NCBI GenBank assembly: GCA_013407085.1
Contig: JACCGJ010016149.1
Span: 1 to 64,000 of the forward strand
Reading direction: 5' to 3'
DNA length: 64,000 nt
Origin: Atriophallophorus winterbourni
Lineage: Eukaryota; Platyhelminthes; Trematoda; Plagiorchiida; Microphallidae
Part shown: piece by piece, positions 34,991 through 46,184 of the stretch
How the letters are laid out: the number at the start of each line of letters is the position of its first letter
Numbering within the stretch: the first letter of the stretch is position 1
Position numbers and translations under genes: made by a program
Notes under the pieces: model-generated
Databases searched by the model: none
What the model saw: only the letters and a program-made list of their open reading frames with translations
What the model was told of the DNA's origin: nothing

Positions 34991-36239
34991 TTGCAAACTA
35001 TACTCTTGAGTTAAAATGACATTTCATCTTGACGACAAAGGTAACACAGGTTACGAGCTGCTACGGTTTTCTCAGAAATATATACCGAATGAAGTGCTCA
35101 CATGGCATGTGTCTCAAGTCTCTGTTGATCAAGTTTAGCCCATGATCAATATAAGTGGCTTCCGAGAGCAAGGAGGACTTGTGCTTACTTCCAACAAGGG
35201 GCTCATCATCATGGACAGCATTACACTGATCGCAAGCACCAAATGCTTAACAGCCACACAACCATGACACTAAAATGCTAAATTGATAGGGAAGGATATG
35301 ACTTAAACACTACGGAATGTACAGACAAAACACAGACACTTGGATGAATTACGTACATCTGGGATAAAACATGCAACCAATCAAGTTTGGCAAACGAGTG
35401 AACCAACATCAGCTTTTGAGAATTTCACTGTAATGCATCATATAAAGCTTTTCTTGCTACTACATTAAAAAGCATGCGAAAAACCGCAGTAAGACGGCCG
35501 AGTAACACGATTATGATCTATAGCTGAGGATAAATAGCACTTGTGAAGTGTGGTGGCGCGGGCCCCAACCAGAGAAGGATCACCCAAACTACACAGGTTA
35601 GATGTCAAGTCATCTGCTTCAGTCAACTCGCAGACTAGCTTCCCAGCTTCAAGCGGTGCTCAGATGACCAACGCGATCTAAAAAAACTGTCGTACTGCTT
35701 AAGACAGCCCATGGAGTTGACTTTCTCAAGACTCCGCTATAGCTTCTAACCGTTATCTGCTGCTGCATGTGTTATTTACCAAACAATCAAAATAGATTTT
35801 GTTTAGTAAAGTAGTGAAATGTACGCCAGTGGAATTAGAAATGGACAGCTAACTTTCGCATAAACAGGATATGTTTCCGATATACAACATCGCAGGAAGG
35901 AAAGAAACAAATTTGAACACACGTGCAATCCACCCAACGGGACTCCAGCTTCGAATATTTTAAAAACTTGACTTCTGAAGTGCACCGCAATTTTGATCAA
36001 CAGTTTATTATTACATTCGCCTTCAGATCGCAAAATCGTAGCTTATGTGGTATTTAGACAGGCAGGACATCAACTCGGGACACAGCTACCAACATTCTCC
36101 GAAGCACTGAGGGTTTAAAATAAAAAAAATTGCTTTTCTGGGCGCACAACTATAATAAACGTACAAATGCCACCCGTTAGAAACCCAGTAGATTGAAGGC
36201 ACAAGTCACCATGATCCGTTGTTTCCTATAACGGTAGGA
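34991..36239. other. Mosaic without clear genes
   Basis: Includes a reverse-oriented RTE 3' end at 35190-35290 (catcatcatggacagcatta ... ccaaatgcttaacagccaca). I recognise nothing else on either strand. Confidence 0.45.
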
Positions 36240-36500
36240 GCAGCTCCAATGGTTCGCATGTATGAAAGCACAAGCCTGATCCAGGCAAAGTGCCGCACAG
36301 TCAGAGACTGCACGTGGGCAGAGATACTGTCAGGTTGCCCAGGCCTAGACAGATATGAGGGGGGAAACAGAAATAGAAATGGTAGTGAGACTCCAGCGTG
36401 TACTCGCATGCAGCTCACTACCGTTGGCCAATCAATTTAGCACGATGTTAGCCGCACAGCACATAAATGCTGCACGATTGCACATCCGCGCGTGAGAATA
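36240..36500. repeat. R200 copy
   Basis: Good copy of the dispersed repeat (tgatccaggcaaagtgccgc; actgtcaggttgcccaggcc; ctgcacgattgcacatccgc). It ends 32 bp before an RTE endonuclease frame, which leaves open that R200 derives from an RTE 5' UTR. No clear TSD. Confidence 0.7.
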
Positions 36501-36531
36501 GAAAAAGTCAATAGTCTATTTAGGACCATAA

Positions 36532-37505
36532 ATGCCAAATTTCGGAGGTATAAATGACGTGCCACAAAGAAACTATGTAGTGGTATTGGGTGATTTTAAT
36601 GCTAGAGTTGATGCAGATTACGAGTCTTGGCAAAACTGTCCCGGGAGGTTCAGTGTACGTAAAACCAATGAAAATGGACAACGCCTTTTAGAATTATGCA
36701 CACAGTTCAGACTTTGTGTCAGTAACACTTTCTTTCAAACAAAAACACAGCAAGAAGTCTCTTGGAAGCATCCTCGCTCTAAGCATTGGCATCAGCTTGA
36801 TCTTATTCTTGTTAGGCGCACTAATATAGGAAACGTACTTCTCACCAGATCATATCAAAGCGCAGACTGTGACACTGATCATTCGCTGGTCTGTGCAAAA
36901 CTGAAGCTTTCCGACACGAGATTTCACCGCACCAAATTGTCTGCTAAGCCTAGGATAGATGTCACCCGCATGTGCGAACCTAATCTACCTACGCGATTTG
37001 CAAAAGCCTTCACAGCCGAGTTCAGCATGACAACCCCACTCGAATCGGCTTCAGAAAACTGGGAATCGATAAAAATCTGCATATGGCGAGTAGCAGTTTC
37101 CCCTTTCGGTCCGAAGAAAGCTCGAACGAGCGACTGGTTCGAAGCAAAAGCTTCTGAGATGACTGCTGTGTTGGATGAGAAACGCACAGCATTCTTGAGG
37201 TTCAAAGGTATGCCAACAGATGAAAACTTACGACTTCTAAGAGCAGCTAGAAATAAGGTTCAACAGACTGCAAGGCGATGTACAAACGACTATTGATCTG
37301 AAATTAACCTCAATATCCAAAAAGCTGCGGATACCGGAAATTTTCACGCTGTATGAAGGGATCAAGAGAGCCATTTGCCCAAATAAACTTAAAACGGCTC
37401 CCATTAAGTCTGTATCTGGTGACCCAATTGTCCACAAAACTCAGCAGATGGAAAGATGGGTAGAGCACTTCTCCTCTCTCTACTCTAGGGACACCATCCG
37501 ATAGC
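36532..37505 (+). pseudogene. RTE-3 endonuclease and linker fragment
   Basis: A 254-codon open frame lacks the first ~100 residues of the AP-like endonuclease but keeps VVLGDFNARVD, NENGQRLLELC, VSWKHPRSKHWHQLDLIL (an H-Q-L-D version of the IDHI block) and DHSLVCAKLKL (catalytic Asp-His). A TGA at about 37294 ends the frame, and in-frame text continues with AADTGNFHAVYEGIKRA and ERWVEHFSSLYSRD, the normal linker into RT. The RT itself is absent; the matching RT family appears at 19640-20345. 5'- and 3'-truncated, inactive. Confidence 0.8.
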
Positions 37506-37557
37506 ACAATGTCTCATAAACAACGACGGTCTACAGAGTCGTGTAGCAGCTCTCCTT

Positions 37558-37797
37558 ATCGTATGGTATGAGAGCACAATCATGATCCAGGCAAAGTGCC
37601 GCACAGTCACAGACGCATGTGGGCAAAGATACTGTCAGGTTGCCCAGGCCTATACATATATGAGAAAGAAAAAGAACTGGAATTGGCAGTGAGACACCAG
37701 TCTGTTTCAGCATGCAGCTCACTACCTCTGGTCAATCAATTTAGCACGGTGTTAGCCGCACAGCACAAAGTACTGCATGATTGCACATCCGTGCACT
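37558..37797. repeat. R200 copy
   Basis: Clear copy of the repeat (tgatccaggcaaagtgccgc ... tgcacatccgtgcactgctg). It follows directly on the broken RTE-3 linker. No TSD found. Confidence 0.7.
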
Positions 37798-37919
37798 GCT
37801 GGGTGCCTAAACATTGCCTTAAAACACTTAGAATATCAGAGCGAAAAATTCATGAATGGAGCAAATTTAGATGTCCAAATGGTGAAGAAATATCACCATT
37901 GTTATTCAATTGAGTGGAC

Positions 37920-38140
37920 AAGTGATCCAATGACATGAGGCAACTCATTCACGCAGACGAGTGCTTAATGAACGAAGGGAACTACAAGCTGTGATCGCGG
38001 TAAAGTGCAGCACCGTTATTGATTGTGTATGGGCCATGAGACTTTCATGTTGCGGTTATAAGAATGAAAAGAGTTGGTAATGAAACTCCGGTGCGTTTAA
38101 TGATGCAACTCACTATCGATGACAAAAAGATTTAGCAAGA
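37920..38140. repeat. R200, degenerate copy
   Basis: Contains gcggtaaagtgcagcaccg, gggccatgagactttcatg and gatgcaactcactatc, weak but collinear matches to R200. Confidence 0.45.
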
Positions 38141-39373
38141 GTAGTAAATAAAGAGAATCCAAGTTTTGGCTCACTTACTCGATCGAAATGGTTCCAATCC
38201 ACGAGATTGTAAATTAAATTCACACGAGAAATCGTAGAAAACTTTGTATTTAAAACAACCTGCAGATATGAAAACTGAAGTGTTGCAACGTACCGAACGA
38301 TTAATCCGAAAAGGATTGCAACGGCTGTGATATTTGCGGATGAATGAACAAAAACTGTTCAAAAGTGTCCCAGATTCGAACAGTTTTAAGCCAGCAGCGA
38401 ATAGCTGAATATTAAAGAATGTAGTTACAAATACAACGATACTAGTGTCGATTACAAGCGCATCTATTCAAAAGCTAATGAACATTTTCATTCCAAAATA
38501 ATTTTATCGTGAAACTTACGTTTGTGATGTCTTCCTGAAGTTCATGCAAATGTTCATGCCGTAGGGTGTCAAGAACACTGCATACAAGCGACACTAGATT
38601 ATGGTTCAATGGTTTATTGTGGTGTAAAAGCATAGCTTAAAAATAACCACAGGTTGGTATGTACAGTGTGGTGGAAATAAAATTGTGAGTGTCATCTGTT
38701 CGGGGACGGGGAGGCCTTATAGCGGGCCACACTCGCTTTGGAATTGCGCCTTCCTTATATTGCGAGGCGGTAGCAGGAGTATACGGAGGCATCGGGGTGG
38801 CGTTAGACCTGGAAACAAGTAAAACTGACAGGTGGTTAGGAAGGGAATGAACGGAGTAGTAAGGCAAGGAGGACAACGTACCTGGAAAAAAATGAAGCTA
38901 GTACGCGATGCGGTGTAGTGGATCAGTGCTGATCCGAGAACAACAGCAATCGGACAGACAAGGCCTCAAGGTATGTCGTTGTGGAGATCATTTAAATGAG
39001 CGTCCAGACTCCGTTTAAAAACCTTCATTGCATTCTTCATAATTGTTCCGTCAGAAGGCTAAGTAGCCACGAAACTTGTTGGCGCTCCAATGTTCAGATA
39101 CGAGTACAGGCAACGCGGCACAGACAATCGCCAGCAGATCGAATTCTCGGATTGATAGCAAGCATTCACTGTCGACAGTCGTTCGAATTTTAACCGGGGC
39201 GTGTGCCGCATCAGCTGATGTGAGACCGAAATGACAAATAGCATGAAGAACAAGTGGAAGGACCTTAAATTTGATGTGAAATAAACAAGCTCACCTCACT
39301 GGCAACTGAATGGAATCGCTCAGCTATTCCATGCAGAGACCCGAAACCTAGAATCTCTCGAGTAAAATGGATG
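38141..39373. other. Unrecognised 1.2 kb
   Basis: No element protein, RNA gene or repeat of this window recognised. Ends at the 4-bp target site (ATAC, 39374-39377) of the Gypsy element. Confidence 0.45.
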
Positions 39374-39377
39374 ATAC

Positions 39378-40444
39378 TGTAGGAATTATTCCCAATTGAT
39401 ATAATTCCTTAATAATTCCAAAAGTAAGTTTATTTTCATAAACGTTTTCCATCATGATGCCGTGTGTTGTTTTGTTTAAATCAACTGAACACACACTTGC
39501 GCTTCCTACAGCGTGAACGTCTGATAACTTGCCTGGTTTCGAACCACTAATTAATTGTTTCAGATTACTGACCTAGAATATTTCTTCCATTTTCGGTAAT
39601 ACACTGCTTGTCCCATCTACGACGAGCAATTATCCTGCTGAAGAAATAACTGGTCAAATTCATTGTTAGCAATAATCCGAGTGGACAACACAAGGATTTC
39701 GTAAGTCTGTTGTTACATAGTTATAGAGACCTTTAAGGTTGTCAAAGGACTAAGTTGTTTAGAATTCGATGACTTCTTCCGGTTCTCTCCTTTGGTTGGT
39801 ACACGAGGGCACAGTTTTAAGCTAAGTAAACAGCACACCAGGCTCGAATCCAGAACGCACTTCTTTAGCATCCGTATAGTGAACGCGTGGAACTCACTTC
39901 CCGCAGAACTAACCTTGGCAACTTCAGTAATTGCGTTCAAACATGGGCTGGACGAACGGTGGCAGGAGCTCTTCCCAGAGCATTACCCTTAAGACTAAAT
40001 CCCCCATTTTTATGATAAAAAAAACAAAAATATTCGAAAAATATTTTGAAACACAAAAAAGAGTTTCTTTTTCATTTTTTCGCATTTTTGGAAATAAACT
40101 GCTGTCCATCGTTTTTTTTTCATTCGATTGGACATGCAACATGCATAACTCTCTCACCTTTCGGTGATGAGACATCTCCCATCTTCCATTCACAGTTACT
40201 CACGCCTGTGTTACTTACGAATCCATCCTGGTAGTGGTGGGTGTTTTCAAGCACACCTCCGAAAGAATCTGGGCACTCGTTTCGACTTGGTTGACTATCG
40301 CCCTGTGATACTGATACTGATACTGATAGTGTATTCTCTTGCATAAATATAATTACATATATTTATACATAATTTCATACCCTACATTAATTAGCAACAC
40401 TTATAACGATTCTTATTAACATAACGCTCGGCTTATCCGCTACA
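39378..40444 (+). repeat. 5' LTR, interrupted
   Basis: 39378-39721 and 40331-40444 together correspond to the 458-bp 3' LTR. A 604-bp CR1 3' end (39722-40325) with a 5-bp ATAGT duplication sits between them. Confidence 0.9.
39722..40325 (+). mobile_element. CR1 3'-end insertion inside the 5' LTR
   Basis: Starts in the RT C-terminus (GTRGHSFKLSKQHTRLESR, FFSIRIVNAWNSLPAE, FKHGLDERW, stop near 39990), then a 3' UTR, then a tail of ctgata repeats. ATAGT flanks it at 39717-39721 and 40326-40330. The last ~230 bp (from ggaaataaactgctgtccat to ccctgtgatactgat) match 57556-57780 in reverse, immediately upstream of CR1-X. Confidence 0.88.
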
Positions 40445-40700
40445 TTTCTTCCCTTTTCGGTAATTCACTGCTTGTCCCATCTACGACGAGCAATTATCCC
40501 ACTGAAGAAATAACTGGTCAAATTCATTGTTAGCAATAATCCGAGTGGACAACACAAGAATTTCGTAAGTCTGTTGTTACATAGTGTATTCTCTTGCATA
40601 AATATAATTATATATATTTATACATAATTTCATACACTTACATTAATTAGCAACACTTATAACGATTCTTATTAACGTAACGCTCGGCTTATCCGCTACA
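40445..40700 (+). repeat. Extra partial LTR (3' 256 bp repeated)
   Basis: Right after the 5' LTR end (CTACA at 40440-40444) the LTR sequence restarts at tttcttccc and runs again to CTACA at 40696-40700. It matches the 3' LTR better than the interrupted 5' LTR does, suggesting unequal recombination or conversion. Confidence 0.88.
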
Positions 40701-40720
40701 AACTGGTGAGCCCGTTTTTC
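40701..40720 (+). promoter_or_regulatory. Primer-binding site region
   Basis: Directly after the LTR end comes aac and then TGGTGAGCCCG. TGG is the complement of a tRNA CCA end, so a tRNA primer fits. A tRNA-Trp-like primer is used in the CsRn1 group, and the match here is partial. Confidence 0.6.
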
Positions 40721-40750
40721 AAATTTTTTTCCCTTCATTTTACATTCATT

Positions 40751-41550
40751 ATGTCGTCCGGCGACGAAGCCGCTATCAACTCTAACGTCAGATTGCCACC
40801 TTTCGGGATGTCAAACCCGAGAGTGTGGTTTGTTTTGGTCGAAGCTCAGTTCGAGAGCTATCGCATCAAATCACAAGATATGAAGTTTGCTAAGGTCACC
40901 GCCAACCTTCCTACAGAGGTTGCATCCGAAGTGATCGATGTCTTGGATCCAAAACCGTTAGACCATCCCTACGACAAACTGAAGGCTGCCATTCTACAAC
41001 GTTTCGGCACGTCCAACGCAACTCGCATGCAACAACGGAGTTGGGCGATCGAAAACCTTCGCAACTGTTGCGGCATATGCGCACGCTCGCTGGCGGCAAC
41101 AATGTCAGTGACGACGTGTTAATGCACTTTTGGATCAAGTGCCTGCCTGCTCACACGAGGTCTTCCGTAGCCATACAAGAAAGCGAAGCATCGTTGAAGA
41201 AATTAGCACTCGCCGCCGACAAGGTACATGAGTGCCAAACAAGCAACGCCCAAGTACATGTGGTGACCGAAGACACGCCACAAACCCCAACGGACCAACG
41301 ATTCGCTCGAATCGAGGACGCAATCGAACGTCTTGCACTGTCAATACAGACGACGTATCAACAGCGTAAACCTCAACAGCAAAAACGTCGTCCCCAACAC
41401 AACCGCGCAAACGCTTCGCGCCAGGCTGCCAACACAGGTTTCTGCAAGTACCATAAACAGTTTGGTGCTGACGCCAGGCACTGTGTGCAGCCCTGTTCTT
41501 TCCCCAATGCCAGTCAAGCTAAGGCGGGAAAAGAGCAGGCCAGCCAGTAA
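40751..41550 (+). pseudogene. gag: Gypsy Gag (one frameshift)
   Basis: ATG at 40751; an earlier in-frame GTG exists but ATG is the natural start. The capsid part begins PPFGMSNPRVWFVLVEAQFE and contains FAKVTANLPTEVASEV and YDKLKAAILQRFG, as in CsRn1-type Gags. One frame ends at 41122; the true continuation is the frame from about 41041 (LGDRKPSQLLRHMRTLAG), so a small indel near 41035-41045 broke it. The C-terminus carries FCKYHKQFGADARHCVQPC, a C-X2-H-X9-C-X3-C knuckle in place of the usual C-C-H-C. Stop at 41548-41550. It would form the virus-like particle in the cytoplasm. Confidence 0.88.
41526..41532 (+). promoter_or_regulatory. Candidate -1 ribosomal frameshift site GGGAAAA
   Basis: In the gag frame the codons read gcG GGA AAA gag, which is the X-XXY-YYZ pattern. 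Slipping back one base leads straight into the pol frame, which is open through the protease. It lies 15 bases before the gag stop. I did not establish a downstream pseudoknot. Confidence 0.6.
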
Positions 41551-42147
41551 TCGCGACGGCTGCAGCTGGCCACGCCGTAAGTCGCCTATTCTACATTGAT
41601 GATTCTCAAACAGGTCTACGTTTCCTAATTGACACAGGAGCGGAGGTGAGTGTCATCCCACCTCATAGTGAAAGCACCCGCATGGACCCAACTGGCGTCA
41701 ATCTACAAGCGGCTAACTGCACACGCATCAAAACGTATGGCCAGCGTCTCCTTCTGCCAAACCTCGGTTTGGGCAGAAATCTCCCATGGACATTTATCGT
41801 CGCCGACGTTCGTCAGCCGATCATCGGAGCCGACCTTTTAACGGAGTCCGGGCTAATAGTCGACGTTCAGCGCAAACAACTGTTGGACAACAAATCCGCA
41901 GTACGCGTCACAGGAAAAGCGACATCAATCAATTCGATCGGACTGAAACTCGCTCTACCAGACGACAAGTTTGCAATGCTGCTTCTACACTACCCGGCTA
42001 TTAGCCAGCCATCGCGCTGCACGCCAGACATCCAACACGGGATCGCACACCACATTCTCACGACCGGTCCGCGACGAACGCAAGACCGCGACGATTGTCC
42101 CCTGACAAGCTCACCACTGCCAAAGCGGAGTTCGAGCAACTGCTACA
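41532..42147 (+). pseudogene. pol: Gypsy Pol, protease and start of RT
   Basis: The frame opened by the slip contains FLIDTGAEVSVIP, the aspartic protease active site (DTG), and later PIIGADLLTESGLIVDV, the second conserved protease block (IIG.D.L). Near 42070 a frameshift moves the reading so that RRLSPDKLTTAKAEFEQL, the usual lead-in to Gypsy RT, lies in another frame. A retroposon insertion follows at 42148. Confidence 0.87.
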
Positions 42148-42554
42148 TTTTGGAGCGGGGCCTTTGAATCGGCCGTGCTCAAAATTAATGTTTTCATGCA
42201 TTTTTATTTTTTCAGTCAACACGGAAGCTTTTGTTTTTGAAACGTTTTAACATGTCGTGAACATGTAAACAAAGGACGTTTGATGCCCCGCACGCTTTAA
42301 ACGCTGCGCAATATTTTTATTTTTTGAAGGATGGGGAATTTGCTGCGCCGGTCGGAATAATGCGAAAGAAAACTCATACATGCCTGCAGACGGAACCGAA
42401 ACTGTTTTGATTTTGAATGTGACTGGCAATCTTAAATTTTCCCATCAAAGTTTGACGTCCCCTTATTCGTATTGAAATTCTGTGTTTAAACTATTTTGAT
42501 TAACTGAAAATTCGTTTTAACGAATAAAGTTCTTTTCTTCTTCTTCTTCTTCTT
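42148..42554 (+). mobile_element. Short retroposon insertion with 3' hairpin, AATAAA and (TTC)n
   Basis: About 407 bp between two copies of CTACA (42143-42147 and 42555-42559). It interrupts pol between EFEQL and [17 protein letters not shown]; ignoring it, the reading continues. The 3' end is TTCG-TTTTAA-CGAA hairpin, AATAAA, then about seven TTC repeats. No coding content recognised. It is a SINE or a 5'-truncated non-LTR 3' end; the same tip occurs at 11385-11424. Confidence 0.85.
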
Positions 42555-42559
42555 CTACA

Positions 42560-45182
42560 ACTTGGGATAATTAGACCCTCTAATAGCCCATGGTCATCGC
42601 CTCTACATATGGTTTTAAAAAAATCAGGCGACTGGAGAGCATGTGGTGACTACAGAGGCCTCAACAAGCTCACAGTGCCTGATAGGTATCCCATACCTCA
42701 CATCCAGGATTTCTCCCTGAGCGCCCGCGGCAAGAAGATTTTTTCCAAAATCGACCTTGTGCGCGCCTATCATCAAATCCCAATAGCAGACGTCGACTTT
42801 CCGAAGACTGCTGTCACTACACCTTCCGGTCTCTACGAATTCCTTCGCATGCCGTTTGGACTCAGAAACGCCGCTCAAACTTTCCAGCGCTTCATCGATC
42901 AAGTCATGCGAGGTCTACCATTCACCTTCACGTACATCGATGATATTCTTGTCGCTAGTGAAAGCCACGAGCAGCATATGGATCACCTTCGACTGGTTTT
43001 TCAACGTCTTCAGGAATACAACGTCGTAATCAACCCGGCCAAATGCCAATTCGGCCGACCAGCCCTGGAAATTCTTGGACACACAATCGATTCTCGTGGA
43101 ATCACTGCCATTCCGCAGAAAATATCGGCGATTGAAGACTACCCAACTCCAACGTCTCTTCGCCAGCTACGTCGATTCCTTGGATTCATTAACTTTTACG
43201 GCAGATTCATACCAAAATGCGCGGACAAATGCAGACCGTTAACTGATCTTTTGCGGGGAAATCCAAAAAAGTTCAACATGACAACGGAAGCTATCGCCGC
43301 GTTCCAATCAGTCAAAGCATCTCTCAGCACGCTCACTTCGCTGGCTCATCTCTCCACGGACAGTAGAGTGAAGCTCGTGCTTAAAACAGACGCTTCTCAA
43401 GTTGCTGTTGGTGCCGTTCTACAACAAGTCATTGACGACCAGTGCGCACCACTCTCCTTCTTTTCTCGAAAGCTGCAACCGGATCAAACCAGGTATTCTA
43501 TCTTCAGCCGAAAACTACTTGCGATGTACCTAGCAGTAAAGCATTTCGACACATCCTGGAAGGACGTCAATTCACCATCTACACGGACCACAAGCCCTTG
43601 ATCCACGCCTTCAGCGCTGCCGCCGACCGCTACTCGCCTCGGGAAACTCGCCACTTGGACTACCTCGCGCAGTTCACCACTGACGTCAGGTACATTGAGG
43701 GACCCAGCAACGTCGAGGCAGATGCTCTATCACGTGCATCTATTTCCCAGATCGCGAAAATTGATTTAGAGGAAATCGCCGCCCTGGAAGAGGACGACCC
43801 GGAATTTTCAAAAATCACTTCCGAAGCTTCCCTACAGTTTGCTCTCTTACCAGTGCCAGGCAGTCGAATACGTATCCATTGTGATACATCGACAGGAAAT
43901 CCACGTCCCTTTGTACCAAAGGATTACAGACGACGGATTTTCGAGCACCTGCACGGAATATCCCACCCGAGCAAACGCGCAACCACGAAACTCATCACAG
44001 ACCGCTATGTTTGGCATGGCATGCGGAACGACATTCGTTGTTGGGCACAACAGTGTCTTGCCTGCCAACGTAGTAAGGTACATCGCCATACCCGCTCTAT
44101 CCCTGGAAAATTCTCCACTTCCAGATGGACGCTTTCGGCATGTACATATTGATCTTGTCGGACCATTACCCTCATCCCGTGGGTGCACTCATCTTTTGAC
44201 GTGCATCGATAGATTCACACGCTGGCCCCAAGCGTGCCCACTAGTGGATACATCCGCGGAAACCGTAGCTCGCACCTTCGTCTCTGGTTGGATCGCGAAT
44301 TACGGTGTCCCGTCCCAGATCACAACAGACCGCGGAGCTCAGTTCACGTCCCACCTCTTCGCAGAACTGAATCGTCTACTGGGATGCGAACATTTTTGGA
44401 CGACGGCTTACCATCCAGCTGCGAACGGCCTCGTTGAACGATTCCATCGTCAATTGAAGGCTACGCTCGTCGTAACCGAATCCAGCGCATCCTGGGTTGA
44501 CAAACTGCCACTGGTTCTGCTCGGCATCCGCAATACCGCAAAAGAGGACATCGGTTGCACATCAGCCGATGTGGTTTACGGAACTACTCTGCGACTCTCC
44601 GCTGAACTGCTGACGGACTCCACACCACTGACTGCGATTAAAACAGCTCCGTATGTCTCCCGGCTCCGAGCCTTTATGCGAGAAATACGTGCTCCGCCTA
44701 CCCGTGTAACTTCTCGTACAAGTCACGTCGACAATTATCTTCTGTCGTGCCCGTACGTATTCACGCTCGTTGACCGTGTAAAACGGCCCCTTGAAGCACC
44801 ATACGACGGCCCATTCAAAGTCATCTCCCGCAGTGCCAAGTACTTCGTCATTGAACGCAACGGCCGCCCGGATTCAGTCAGCATCGACCGATTGAAGCCC
44901 GCGTACATGGAATCGAATACAGACCGAGGACCCCCTACGACTGTGACTATCCCTTCACAGCCAGTCCCCTTTGTTTCTTTTCCCTCGTCTCCCTTTTTGT
45001 CGACTCCAGATACGCAGCCGATGCGCGAGGACTTGAGCATTTCACCCCCGTCCACGCCAGCAACACAACCCATGATGGAAACCCCGCTGCATTCACGGAC
45101 AGCGGTGACAACCGACGACACGGACGCCCCGCGCACACGCACTGGCCGTACCGTGGCACGACCCCGTCGGTACACACCGTAG
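42560..45182 (+). pseudogene. pol: Gypsy Pol: RT, RNase H and integrase (two frameshifts)
   Basis: [33 protein letters not shown] (motif A), [14 protein letters not shown] (motif B), YIDDILVAS (motif C near 42940), [12 protein letters not shown]. RNase [30 protein letters not shown] shift near 43550 splits RNase H. Integrase: HGISHPSKRATTKLI then C-LACQ (HHCC zinc site), a shift near 44110, then HIDLVGPLP, TTDRGAQFTSH and NGLVERFHRQLK supplying the D, D and E residues, followed by a GPFKVISRS..FVIERNG domain like the Gypsy GPY/F module. Stop at 45180-45182, 49 bp before the 3' LTR. All domains are present, so the family was recently active; this copy is not. Confidence 0.92.
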
Positions 45183-45214
45183 ATGGATGTCGAGCATGGC
45201 TGAACAGCCACCGC

Positions 45215-45231
45215 TCTAGGTGGGGGAGTTA
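45215..45231 (+). promoter_or_regulatory. Polypurine tract
   Basis: Purine-rich aggtgggggagtta directly precedes the 3' LTR and would prime plus-strand DNA synthesis. Confidence 0.75.
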
Positions 45232-45689
45232 TGTAGGAATTATTCCCAATTGATATAATTCCTTAATAATTCCAAAAGTAAGTTTATTTTCATAAACGTT
45301 TTCCATCATGATGCCGTGTGTCGTTTTGTTTAAATCAACTGAACACACACTTGCGCTTCCTACAGCGTGAACGTCTGATAACTTGCCTGGTTTCGAACCA
45401 CTAATTAATTGTTTCAGATTACTGACCTAGAATATTTCTTCCCTTTTCGGTAATTCACTGCTTGTCCCATCTACGACGAGCAATTATCCCACTGAAGAAA
45501 TAACTGGTCAAATTCATTGTTAGCAATAATCCGAGTGGACAACACAAGGATTTCGTAAGTCTGTTGTTACATAGTGTATTCTCTTGCATAAATATATTTA
45601 TATATATTTATACATAATTTCATACACTTACATTAATTAGCAACACTTATAACGATTCTTATTACGTAACGCTCGGCTTATCCGCTACA
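45232..45689 (+). repeat. 3' LTR (458 bp)
   Basis: TGTAGGAATT...CCGCTACA with 5-bp inverted ends TGTAG/CTACA. Very similar to the interrupted 5' LTR, with small differences (for example an extra ttta in the AT run near 45597). Confidence 0.92.
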
Positions 45690-46184
45690 ATACTCACCTT
45701 TACATTTGAGGTACATTTGCAAATATAATGCAGCATGGAAATTCTATCCGTAATTTATCTCTACATAAAAGCTAAACATTCAGCAGCAAACCGCGGTGTA
45801 TGTTCAGATTCGTTTGTCAGCAAAGGAAGAAAAGAACTAAACATTAGTAGTAGAAAAGCTTACTTTGTGGTGTTTGAAAAGTTTTTGACCAATGGTTTGT
45901 GTAAAAAGTAAACATAATGCGCAAGACACGAAAAACATTCTTAGAGAACATCTGTATTTCGATAGTTGACGAGAATTGGGGAAAAATAAACGCTAAGAAT
46001 TTGTGCAGATGATGGTAAAAATCGCAACGGAGATCACAAGACAAAGGCGAAGTTAAACTGAGGTTTGACAAAAAGGAAACGAACTCGAGGACTGGAAGAA
46101 TAGATTCACCGTTCACAGTATTGAGCAAAGTTTGTAATTCAGATATGATCGGGTTCTCACTGTTATATATTACCACCTTACCTG
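45690..46184. other. Unrecognised segment
   Basis: AT-rich, no recognised coding or repeat content. A 110-codon minus frame (45844-46176) has no known domain. Confidence 0.4.

Larger units (their letters stand above)
39378..45689 (+). mobile_element. Ty3/Gypsy LTR retrotransposon, CsRn1/Kabuki-like, full length with nested inserts
   Basis: Complete LTR - gag - pol (PR, RT, RNase H, INT) - LTR order. LTR ends are TGTAG...CTACA. The element is flanked by ATAC at 39374-39377 and 45690-45693, a 4-bp target-site duplication. Domain order with integrase last is that of Ty3/Gypsy. Gag has a C-H-C-C knuckle, typical of the CsRn1/Kabuki group. No envelope gene. Frames are broken in gag (near 41040) and at three places in pol, and two retroposons have landed in it, so this copy is dead but fairly recent. 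Confidence 0.93.

Noticed and set aside
39205..39235. Hammerhead-like ctgatg...ccgaaa
   Set aside because: The first box lacks its final A and no closing stems are visible.
44735..45211. 158-codon minus frame
   Set aside because: Antisense shadow of the Gypsy integrase C-terminus.
45844..46176. 110-codon minus frame with a hydrophobic stretch
   Set aside because: AT-rich, no domain, no neighbours suggesting a gene.
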